DNA from: Planctomycetaceae bacterium
GTDB taxonomy: Bacteria; Planctomycetota; Phycisphaerae; Sedimentisphaerales; UBA12454
NCBI GenBank assembly: GCA_021371795.1
Contig: JAJFVK010000003.1
Coordinates: forward strand, 1 to 64,000
Direction of reading: 5' to 3'
DNA: 64,000 bases
Both the position numbers and the translations under genes were made by a program. This document shows, piece by piece, positions 15,529-22,763 of this stretch. Numbering within the stretch: the first letter of the stretch is position 1; every line of letters begins with the position of its first letter. Under the pieces are notes generated by a model, which was not told the DNA's origin, searched no databases, and saw nothing but the letters and a program-made list of their open reading frames with translations.

Positions 15529-18213
15529 ATGTTGACAGCGGCACAAATTCGTAAATCGTTTATCGACTTCTTTGTCGAAAAGAATCATACTTTTGTTCAA
15601 AGTTGGCCGGTAGTGCCGATTGGCGATGATACGCTGCTGTTTACCAATGCCGGGATGAATCAGTTTAAGGATGTGTTCCTCGGCACAGGCTCGCGCGATT
15701 ACAAACGCGCAGCTAATAGTCAGAAGTGTATCCGTGCCGGCGGCAAACATAACGATTTGGAAGATGTCGGCACCGATACTTATCATCATACGTTTTTCGA
15801 AATGCTCGGCAACTGGTCGTTCGGCGATTATTTTAAAGCCGAGGCGATTGAATGGGCGTGGGAGCTTTTGACGCAGCGATGGGGAATCGACCCAAGCAGA
15901 CTTCACGCCACTTATTTTCAGGGCGACGCATCCGACGGCCTTGACGCCGATGATGAGGCGCGGGATTTCTGGCGAAGATTTCTGCCTGACGAGCGGATTC
16001 ACAAAGGAAATAAAAAAGATAACTTCTGGGAAATGGGCGAAACCGGTCCTTGCGGTCCGTGCAGTGAAATTCATTATGACGGCACGCCGGACAAATCTGG
16101 CGCAGCTTTTATTAATAAAGATAATCCAAATGTAATTGAAATTTGGAATCTTGTTTTCATGCAGTTCAATCGCGACAGTACCGGCAAACTGTTGCCGCTT
16201 CCCGCAAAGCACGTCGATACCGGAATGGGTTTCGAAAGAATCACGCGCATTTTGCAGGGCAAAAATTCGAACTACGATACGGATTTGTTCACGCCGATTC
16301 TCAACGCCATCGGTATTTTGTGCAATCAGCAGTACGGCGGCACAATGGAAAAGAAAGACATCGCGTTTCGCGTAATCGCAGACCACCTGCGAACGCTCGT
16401 CTTTGCGATAACCGACGGCTGTATGCCGAGCAATGACGGCAGAGGGTATGTCCTTCGCAGAATTTTGCGACGAGCCGCGCGTTTCGGCAGAACGCTCGAT
16501 ATGCACGAGCCGTTTATTTACAGACTCGTTGACGTTGTCATAAATTTAATGGGGCACGCATTCGAGGAAATCAAACAAAAAGGCGAACTTGTAAAAACAG
16601 TTATCCGGTCTGAAGAAGAAAGTTTCGGCAGAACACTTGACAGGGGGCTGGAAATTTTCGCAGACGCTGCGGAAAAAGGAAAAGCCGCGGGCGTTATCAG
16701 CGGAGCAGATGCGTTTCAGCTTTACGATACTTTCGGCTTTCCGCTGGATTTAACGCAGCTTATGGCTCGTGAGCAGAATTTGAAAGTTGACACCGCAGGC
16801 TTTGAAAGGCTGATGGAAGAGCAAAGAGAACGTGCAAGAGCCGCGCAGAAACCGAGTGGTTTCACACAGGTCGTAACCGACCAGCAATTACCTGCGACAG
16901 ATGATAGTGCAAAATATAATCACGAAACTCTGCGAACAAAAGTTATTGGTTTCGTAAATCAGTCGGGCTTTAGTGCAGATGGCGAAATGAAAGTTGGTAC
17001 TGAATTGGCTGTTGTTCTTGACAAGACTTGTTTTTATGCCGAGTCGGGCGGGCAGGTCGGCGACAAAGGAATCATAAAATCTTCCGCAGGTCAGTTTGAA
17101 GTCCAAGCAACTGAAAAAATCGCGGATTGCATAGTACACAAAGGTAAACTGGCAACAGGCACAATGAAAGTCGGCGATGAAGTTGACGCGATTGTTGACG
17201 CCTCTCGTCAGCAGAGCAGGAAAAATCATACGGCAACTCATATCCTGCAATGGGCTTTGCAGCAGGTGATGGGCAATACCGTCGCGCAGCAGGGCAGTAT
17301 GGTTTGTCCGGACTATCTGCGTTTCGATTTCACAACTCCGCGGGCGCTCAAGCCGGAGGAAGTGAAAGAAGTTGAAAGACTTGCCAACGAAAAAATCAGG
17401 CAGGCTTTACCGGTAACATCGGTTGTTATGCCGATTGACGAAGCGAAAAAAATTGGCGCGATGGCGCTGTTCAATGAAAAGTACGGCGACACTGTTCGCG
17501 TTATCGGCGTCGGCGCACCGGATGCGCATAATCTTTCGCAGGCGTTCAGCAGAGAATTCTGCGGCGGGACGCACATTGACAACACCGGCAAAATCGTCGG
17601 CCTGAAAATTATCAAAGAAGAAAGCATTTCCACTGGTGTGCGAAGAATTACCGCCCTGACGGGCAGCGGCCTTTTGGATTATTACGCGGAAAGAAGTGAA
17701 ATAGTCGAACAGCTCAATCAGTTGCTCAAAGTAAAAGCGCAGGAACTTCCCGCGCGAGTGAATAAACTAATTGACGAAAATAAAAAACTTGGCAAACAGT
17801 TAAAAGCCTCACCGGTCGCAAACGGCACGAATTTTCTCGATAAAGCACGACAGCTTTTGGACAACGCTGAAAAAATCGGAAGCGTTACGGTAGTTGTAAG
17901 CAAAATTGAGCAGACGCCGATTGACCAGGTGCGCACGGCTATCGATATGATTAAACAAAAAGCAGGAACTGCTGTCGTTGTTTTCGGTATGGCCGAGGGC
18001 GAGGACAAAGTTACACTAATTGCCGGCGTTACAGATGACATTGCGGCAAAGGGCTTGAGAGCAGGCGATATAGTGAAAGAAATTGCTCCGATAGTTTCCG
18101 GTGCAGGCGGCGGCAGACCTCAAATGGCGCAGGCCGGCGGGAAAGACCCGTCGAAAATCGACGATGCGATGGCAAGAGCGATGGAAATTATCAAAGCGCA
18201 TTTAAGAAAATAG
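15529..18213 (+). CDS. alaS: Alanyl-tRNA synthetase
   Basis: This 894-residue class II synthetase has the standard AlaRS layout. The catalytic domain includes FTNAGMNQFKDVFLG, NDLEDVGTDTYHHTFFEMLG and TGPCGPCSEIHYD. The editing domain has the zinc-type HTATHILQWAL motif (near residue 570) and CGGTHIDNTG (near residue 680). A DHHA1-like C-terminal region ends in VSGAGGGRPQMAQAGGKDP. Length is as expected (about 870-900). It begins one base after the recA stop, without a separate promoter. A membrane protein gene follows 25 bp downstream. Confidence 0.96.
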   Translation: MLTAAQIRKSFIDFFVEKNHTFVQSWPVVPIGDDTLLFTNAGMNQFKDVFLGTGSRDYKRAANSQKCIRAGGKHNDLEDVGTDTYHHTFFEMLGNWSFGDYFKAEAIEWAWELLTQRWGIDPSRLHATYFQGDASDGLDADDEARDFWRRFLPDERIHKGNKKDNFWEMGETGPCGPCSEIHYDGTPDKSGAAFINKDNPNVIEIWNLVFMQFNRDSTGKLLPLPAKHVDTGMGFERITRILQGKNSNYDTDLFTPILNAIGILCNQQYGGTMEKKDIAFRVIADHLRTLVFAITDGCMPSNDGRGYVLRRILRRAARFGRTLDMHEPFIYRLVDVVINLMGHAFEEIKQKGELVKTVIRSEEESFGRTLDRGLEIFADAAEKGKAAGVISGADAFQLYDTFGFPLDLTQLMAREQNLKVDTAGFERLMEEQRERARAAQKPSGFTQVVTDQQLPATDDSAKYNHETLRTKVIGFVNQSGFSADGEMKVGTELAVVLDKTCFYAESGGQVGDKGIIKSSAGQFEVQATEKIADCIVHKGKLATGTMKVGDEVDAIVDASRQQSRKNHTATHILQWALQQVMGNTVAQQGSMVCPDYLRFDFTTPRALKPEEVKEVERLANEKIRQALPVTSVVMPIDEAKKIGAMALFNEKYGDTVRVIGVGAPDAHNLSQAFSREFCGGTHIDNTGKIVGLKIIKEESISTGVRRITALTGSGLLDYYAERSEIVEQLNQLLKVKAQELPARVNKLIDENKKLGKQLKASPVANGTNFLDKARQLLDNAEKIGSVTVVVSKIEQTPIDQVRTAIDMIKQKAGTAVVVFGMAEGEDKVTLIAGVTDDIAAKGLRAGDIVKEIAPIVSGAGGGRPQMAQAGGKDPSKIDDAMARAMEIIKAHLRK

Positions 18214-18238
18214 CAACAAAGTTTTTTCGCGCGGGTTT

Positions 18239-19234
18239 ATGATTCACTTTACTTGTGCAAAGTGTGGTAAGTCCTTTACCGCGACAAACGACTACGCGGG
18301 CAAAGCCGGCAAATGCACCAGATGCAAATCTGAAATATTCATCCCCGCAAACAAAGATGCTCCCCCGCCCGAACTGCAAAAACCCAAAAATTTGCCCAAC
18401 GACCCGCAGCTTGTCGAAAATAATTATAACGATGAGTTCAAAAAAGAAGCACCGCCTGAAGCGTTCAAAAGAAAATTCCCTTGGCTGCTCGATATATTTC
18501 TTTATCCTGCTAATATCACCGGCGTTGCAATGCTGCTGATTATGGCGGGCATTCCGCTGGTTACGCTATTGGTGTCTTCTGTTTTCGCGTTTATACCAGT
18601 TATCGGCTTATTTATAGGCTTTCTGGCCGGATTGATAGTTTCCGTGGTGAACATATATTCTTATGTTTATTTTTGCCAGTGCGTGCAGAATAGTGCGCAG
18701 GGGTATGTTCGGCTTTCAGTCGGCATGGGAGAGTTTATGGATTTCTGGGATGCGTTTTTAATGATGTTCAGAATCATCGTCAGCATAGTTTTGTTTGCCG
18801 CGCCGGCTTTTGCTCATTTATATTTGAGCAGCGAAGCGGATGACATCCCGGATTTCATATTTAATTTTCCGGAGTATAACAAACCTGACGAGTTTTTCTA
18901 TTATCTGCTGGCAATCGGGGCGGCACTATTTCCTATGGCGATGCTGTCGGTTGTTATGCATGAATCGTTTGCGGGACTGAATCCGTTTTTGATATTATCG
19001 TCGTTGTTAAAGACGCACGTTTTTTATATTGGTTTTATAGTGCTTTTCTGGGCGGGTGTTTTCTCATTTTGGTATATTCGTTCATACTGTTTTAAATCAT
19101 TTAAGGTGAATTCATATTCTCTTTTGTTTGCGATAGGCGCATACCGTTTCATTAAGATTTATCTTATGATGGTTCTTATGCACCTGATGGGAAGATTTTA
19201 TTATAAAAATTCCGAGCGTCTGAACTGGATTTAA
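18239..19234 (+). CDS. Zinc-ribbon membrane protein, unknown function
   Basis: This 331-residue protein starts with a treble-clef/zinc-ribbon motif FTCAKCGKSFTATNDYAGKA then GKCTRCKSEIFIP (two CxxC pairs), a form often seen at the N-terminus of planctomycete proteins. After a charged linker there are about five hydrophobic segments (roughly residues 95-120, 122-150, 175-195, 220-245 and 265-290), so the bulk is in the membrane. I recognise no enzyme family. It is 25 bp after alaS. Its stop codon directly abuts the stop codon of convergent hisD with no intervening base, so no terminator can separate them outside coding DNA. Confidence 0.75.
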   Translation: MIHFTCAKCGKSFTATNDYAGKAGKCTRCKSEIFIPANKDAPPPELQKPKNLPNDPQLVENNYNDEFKKEAPPEAFKRKFPWLLDIFLYPANITGVAMLLIMAGIPLVTLLVSSVFAFIPVIGLFIGFLAGLIVSVVNIYSYVYFCQCVQNSAQGYVRLSVGMGEFMDFWDAFLMMFRIIVSIVLFAAPAFAHLYLSSEADDIPDFIFNFPEYNKPDEFFYYLLAIGAALFPMAMLSVVMHESFAGLNPFLILSSLLKTHVFYIGFIVLFWAGVFSFWYIRSYCFKSFKVNSYSLLFAIGAYRFIKIYLMMVLMHLMGRFYYKNSERLNWI

Positions 19235-20554
19235 CTATTTTTCCAAACGAATCGCGACGCTTTTTGCGTGTGCATCCAGACCTTCAGCTTCGGCAATTCG
19301 GATTATATCTTTCGCACTCTTTGCCAGCGTTTTTTTGCTGTATTCGATTATGCTTGTCGATTTGATAAAATCGTTACTGCTTAGCGGACTGAAAAATCTT
19401 GCGCTTGCACCGGTCGGAAGCGTATGGCTCGGCCCCGCGAAATAATCGCCCGTTGCTACCGGACTGTATTCGCCGATGAACATAGCGCCGGCATTTTTAA
19501 TTTTGCCCGCGATTTTCCTGCTGTTTTTGCCGCATTGGATTTGTAAATGTTCGGATGCAAAACTGTCGGCCTGTTTGATTGCTTCATCCATATTTTTAAA
19601 ACACGCGATAAGACTGAAATTCAAAAGACACTTCAGCGTCTCCTGTGCGCGTGATAATTTTCCGCATTGTGATTGAAGATTTTTAAGCACGTCCGTTGCG
19701 AGTTTTTGCGAATCAGTGAAAAGCACCGCGCTTCCGGGGGCGTGTTCAGCCTGACTCAACATATCTGCCGCGATGTATGCCGGGTTCGCGTTTTTATCCG
19801 CGATTATTAAAACTTCGCTCGGCCCTGCAACAGAATCGATATCAACCTGACCGAAAACTTCTTTTTTTGCAGTCTGCACCCAACTATTACCCGGTCCGAC
19901 AATTTTATAAACTCGTTTAATTGTTTGCGTTCCGTAAGCAAGAGCCGCAACAGCCTGCACTCCGCCGATGCGATATACTTCATTTATTCCCAATTCCCAG
20001 CAAGTCGCCAGAATCACCGGATGAATACTGCCTTTGAATCTTGGCGGCGAAACAACCGCGATTTCTTTTACGCCTGCGACTTGAGCCGGAACAGCCGTCA
20101 TAATCACGGTCGATGGCAGCGGGGCAGAAGCGCCCGGCACGCAAATGCCGATTCGTTCTATGGCAGAGTATTTTACACCGGTGTTGGCGAATTTTTTATC
20201 TTTGCCGATGAAAATTTGTTTCTGATACTGCCGAACATTCTTAATGCTTTTCTTTATCGAAGCCAGCAGTTTTTTATCGATATTTTTATAAGCATTATCC
20301 AATTCGCTTTGGGATATTTTAAAATTCGCAGGCGTTAATTTTGCGTTGTCGAATTTTTTTGTGTATTCGGCGACAGCTTTATCCTGTTTTTGCTGAACGT
20401 CTTTGATAATTTTTCTGACCTTTTCGCAGTCTTGTTCTTTGAGCAACGGAATATTTATAATTTTAGTGCGAAAACTTCCCAGTTTTTCGTAAAATTTTTG
20501 TTCAGTATCTTGCGATATAAATATTTTTTTAAAATTGTGTTTATTCGTGTTCAT
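19235..20554 (-). CDS. hisD: Histidinol dehydrogenase
   Basis: This 439-residue protein is HisD, the zinc enzyme that oxidises L-histidinol to L-histidine in two NAD-dependent steps. Family segments visible are RIGICVPGASAPLPSTVIM, RIGGVQAVAALAYGT, KIVGPGNSWVQTAKKEVFG, VDIDSVAGPSEVLIIAD, DMLSQAEHAPGSA, SEHLQIQCG and GDYFAGPSHTLPTG. Length fits (about 430). No other his gene is near. The only ATG before the conserved region lies in a dispersed 'accacgaatgaacacgaataaacac' repeat and lacks a Shine-Dalgarno sequence, so the first ~8 residues (MNTNKHNF) are repeat-derived. Confidence 0.93.
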   Translation of the reverse strand: MNTNKHNFKKIFISQDTEQKFYEKLGSFRTKIINIPLLKEQDCEKVRKIIKDVQQKQDKAVAEYTKKFDNAKLTPANFKISQSELDNAYKNIDKKLLASIKKSIKNVRQYQKQIFIGKDKKFANTGVKYSAIERIGICVPGASAPLPSTVIMTAVPAQVAGVKEIAVVSPPRFKGSIHPVILATCWELGINEVYRIGGVQAVAALAYGTQTIKRVYKIVGPGNSWVQTAKKEVFGQVDIDSVAGPSEVLIIADKNANPAYIAADMLSQAEHAPGSAVLFTDSQKLATDVLKNLQSQCGKLSRAQETLKCLLNFSLIACFKNMDEAIKQADSFASEHLQIQCGKNSRKIAGKIKNAGAMFIGEYSPVATGDYFAGPSHTLPTGASARFFSPLSSNDFIKSTSIIEYSKKTLAKSAKDIIRIAEAEGLDAHAKSVAIRLEK

Positions 20555-20573
20555 TCGTGGTTACCGTGCGAAA
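20545..20573 (-). repeat. ACGAATGAACACGAATAA repeat at the hisD start
   Basis: A short 9-10-nt-period repeat (minus strand: accacgaatgaacacgaata) provides the ATG of hisD. It resembles the ACACGGATTA family in architecture. Confidence 0.6.
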
Positions 20574-21361
20574 TTGCCGTGGGAATAAAGTCTTGCCGCC
20601 CGCTGGAGCAATAAATAATTTTTACCTTTATATTTTGTAACGATTGCGAAAATTTTGAAACGCAGCGGAAACGCCGATGCCTTTTGCTGTTTTTCCATTT
20701 GTTCAAGCTCTTTGCATTGTAAAAGCGGAAGCTGCAATAAATCAACATTTCTGCCCATCGCATCGAATCCGAAATAACAGCCTTCCGGCGATACTTTCAG
20801 AAAACCTGTTCTGTCTGTGAGTATTCCGTCAGCTTCAATGGCCATCGGCTTTTGAAGTTCCGTAAGATTTATAACTCTTGTCGGCTTGAGCAGCGCGAGC
20901 GCATCATCTGGTATGATTTTGCTTTCGTTGACATCCGGCTCATTGACCGGAGTATTTGTGTCGCGGACTTTTGTTACTTTCAGAAAATATGAAAGATAAA
21001 CGTAGTTTTTGTCTTTGTATGTTGTGAGTTTTCCCCAGACACGAAACGAATTATTCTGCTCCGATATAACGCTGACCAATTTTTCGAGCATACTCGACGG
21101 CAGAATCTCCGCCGGCGATGTTATAAATCCTTTGCCGTCCGTCGTCGGCTCGTAAACGGAGAAATACCATTTGCCGTTTTGTGTTGTGATTTTTCCGTCA
21201 ATGCCGTTGAGCATAAACCCGTCGCTGGCAGGAACAGGTTTATGAAATGGACTTTCCTCCGCAAGACAGCAGCAGCTTAACAAAATAGAAAGCAGAACAA
21301 CAGTGTTAATCTGTGTTAATCCGTGTCTAAAAACAACAGTGTTAATCTGTGTCTTTTTCAT
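20561..21361 (-). CDS. Secreted or membrane-anchored protein, unknown, with repeat-encoded N-terminus
   Basis: This 266-residue protein starts at ATG 21361, which overlaps the TGA stop of the upstream LOG-family gene (ATGA), so the two are translationally coupled. The first ~22 residues (MKKTQINTVVFRHGLTQINT and on) come from two copies of the 10-nt-period 'acacagattaacactg' repeat. The hydrophobic core LLSILLSCCCLA follows and could serve as a signal peptide, possibly a lipoprotein signal given the Cys run. The mature part has two similar beta-type modules (GITTQ-type GKWYFSVYEP..., and GFLKVSPEGCYFGFDA). I recognise no family. Confidence 0.65.
   Translation of the reverse strand: MKKTQINTVVFRHGLTQINTVVLLSILLSCCCLAEESPFHKPVPASDGFMLNGIDGKITTQNGKWYFSVYEPTTDGKGFITSPAEILPSSMLEKLVSVISEQNNSFRVWGKLTTYKDKNYVYLSYFLKVTKVRDTNTPVNEPDVNESKIIPDDALALLKPTRVINLTELQKPMAIEADGILTDRTGFLKVSPEGCYFGFDAMGRNVDLLQLPLLQCKELEQMEKQQKASAFPLRFKIFAIVTKYKGKNYLLLQRAARLYSHGNFAR
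21301..21357 (-). repeat. ACACGGATTA repeat inside a coding sequence
   Basis: On the minus strand the sequence reads acacagattaacactgttg, then tttttagacacggattaaca, then cagattaacactgttg. It is in frame with the downstream protein and encodes TQINTVV twice. Confidence 0.8.
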
Positions 21362-21885
21362 TTCCAAATTCCCTGTAATATTTCGACTGCTTTTTCGGCG
21401 TCCTCGGCCTGTACGATATAGTTTTTGCAGCCGGGGTCGTCTTTGGCCATCAGTTCCACTAATGGCGTCCAGAAATCGCCTAACAGTATAATCGGTTTGG
21501 CCGGTTTTACAAAGCCTTTGTTTGCCGATTCCCAGATTTCCGCAAGCTCTAAAAGTGTGCCTGTCCCGCCGGGCAAAACAGCGTAAGCATCGCCTATTTC
21601 GACTAATTTGCCGACTCTTTGCGTAAGGTTTTCTGTGATAATGTTGTCTGTGATGAATTCGTTTGGCCCTTTTTTGCCGAAAGCCGTGCAGGTAACGCCG
21701 ATGGTTTTTCCGCAGGCAAGTTTCGCGCCTTTGGCGCTTGCGGTCATTATGCCCTTGTACCCGCCGTTAGCGATTACAAATCCCGCCTCCGCGCAGAGCT
21801 TGCCGAATTGGTAAGCAAGATTAAAAACCTCATCGCCTTCTTTGGCTTTGCTTGTCCCGAATATTGTTACGACTTTTTCTCTCAT
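21358..21885 (-). CDS. LOG-family (lysine decarboxylase-like) protein
   Basis: This 175-residue protein belongs to the LOG/TIGR00725-like SLOG superfamily. Some members hydrolyse nucleoside 5'-monophosphates to free base and ribose 5-phosphate. Visible are VVTIFGTSKAKEGDEVF, the nucleotide loop ANGGYKGIMTASAKGA, and the signature LPGGTGTLLELAEIWE. The exact substrate is unknown. ATG 21885 is preferred over a GTG 12 nt upstream that lies within a CTCTGTG repeat. No clear ribosome site is seen. It is coupled by a 4-bp overlap to the secreted protein downstream. Confidence 0.82.
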   Translation of the reverse strand: MREKVVTIFGTSKAKEGDEVFNLAYQFGKLCAEAGFVIANGGYKGIMTASAKGAKLACGKTIGVTCTAFGKKGPNEFITDNIITENLTQRVGKLVEIGDAYAVLPGGTGTLLELAEIWESANKGFVKPAKPIILLGDFWTPLVELMAKDDPGCKNYIVQAEDAEKAVEILQGIWK

Positions 21886-21913
21886 TTGTTTTGCCACAGA
21901 GTTTTATTTTTTA

Positions 21914-21949
21914 TTAGCCACAGAGAACACAGAGCCCACAGAGAAAAAA
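21914..21949 (-). repeat. CTCTGTG repeat, left flank of the GIY-YIG gene (inverted)
   Basis: Plus strand: ttagccacagagaacacaga followed by gcccacagagaaaaaa. It is the inverted counterpart of 22692-22731, on the other side of the nuclease gene. A partial unit is also at 21892-21903. Confidence 0.85.
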
Positions 21950-21954
21950 CTATT

Positions 21955-22677
21955 TTACATAAATGTTCTTCGTTTAAAAATCTTAACATCATTATTTGAT
22001 AAATCAAACCATTCGCCGCGTGTTCTTTTATCTCCAAATCTCTTATGCCAATAGGCTTCTATTCCGAGGGGGTCATCTGTTTTGATTTTATGGACTATTT
22101 TTAATTCTTCCGGCAGCTTAATTCCTATTTCATAATTTCGTTTCTCGACATAATCGCTTTTTCCGATTTTGTAATATCCCCCTGATTTCATTAAGTATAC
22201 GTAACCGAATTTTACATCATCTTTTTCAGAATCAGAGTCGTTTTCCTTTTCTGAAGAAACACAAATACCTTTGCAAATTTCAATAACGTCTTGGTATTCA
22301 CTTTTGTCTTTGCAATAGGCGAGAAGCTTCTGAACCATTTCAGTTTTCTTCCCTAAACGACGAAATGTATTATGAGCAGGAAAACCTTTTGTGTTATATG
22401 CTTTTAACCGGATATCACCCGAGGTAGGAAATTTATTTATTTCTCTAATTAAGGAAATTACACATCCTATTAGGAAATCTTCATCATATGCGGATTGAAG
22501 TTTATTTGGCTTAAATCCGGCTTCTAGAACAGCGTCACCAAATTTAGTCCAATACTTTCCATACCAATCTGACCATTTAATTCCTGTCGCGTTGGTAAAT
22601 CTGTCTTTTCCTAATGGAGTGCCATTGTTTTCATTGGCCGTCCTAATAATTTCATTAATAATATGTTTTTTATCCAT
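21955..22677 (-). CDS. GIY-YIG (T5orf172/MUG113-type) nuclease with homing-endonuclease-associated repeats
   Basis: This 240-residue protein has a C-terminal GIY-YIG-like domain of the T5orf172/MUG113 kind: GYVYLMKSGGYYKIGKSDYV, a following Arg, KTDDPLGIEAYWHKRF (catalytic Glu region) and RGEWFDLSNNDVKIFKRR. The N-terminal ~120 residues have two W/G-containing repeats (IKWSDWYGKYWTKFGDAVLE; FPTSGDIRLKAYNTKGFP) like the repeats attached to homing endonucleases. It is probably a DNA endonuclease. Ser/Asp-rich residues ~140-155 form a linker. The gene is bracketed by CTCTGTG repeats facing each other in inverted orientation, like a mobile cassette. There is no clear ribosome site beyond GGGCATT. 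Confidence 0.78.
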   Translation of the reverse strand: MDKKHIINEIIRTANENNGTPLGKDRFTNATGIKWSDWYGKYWTKFGDAVLEAGFKPNKLQSAYDEDFLIGCVISLIREINKFPTSGDIRLKAYNTKGFPAHNTFRRLGKKTEMVQKLLAYCKDKSEYQDVIEICKGICVSSEKENDSDSEKDDVKFGYVYLMKSGGYYKIGKSDYVEKRNYEIGIKLPEELKIVHKIKTDDPLGIEAYWHKRFGDKRTRGEWFDLSNNDVKIFKRRTFM

Positions 22678-22691
22678 TTTTAATGCCCATC

Positions 22692-22731
22692 AAAAAAATC
22701 TCTGTGTTCTCTGTGAGCTCTGTGGCTAAAA
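22692..22731 (+). repeat. CTCTGTG repeat, right flank of the GIY-YIG gene
   Basis: Seven A's, then three CTCTGTG units with a 9-10-nt period and GGCTAAAA. A further single unit CTCTGTGGCC lies at 22748-22757, next to the acnA stop. Confidence 0.85.
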
Positions 22732-22763
22732 CAGTATTATTATTTTTCTCTGTGGCCATTTTT

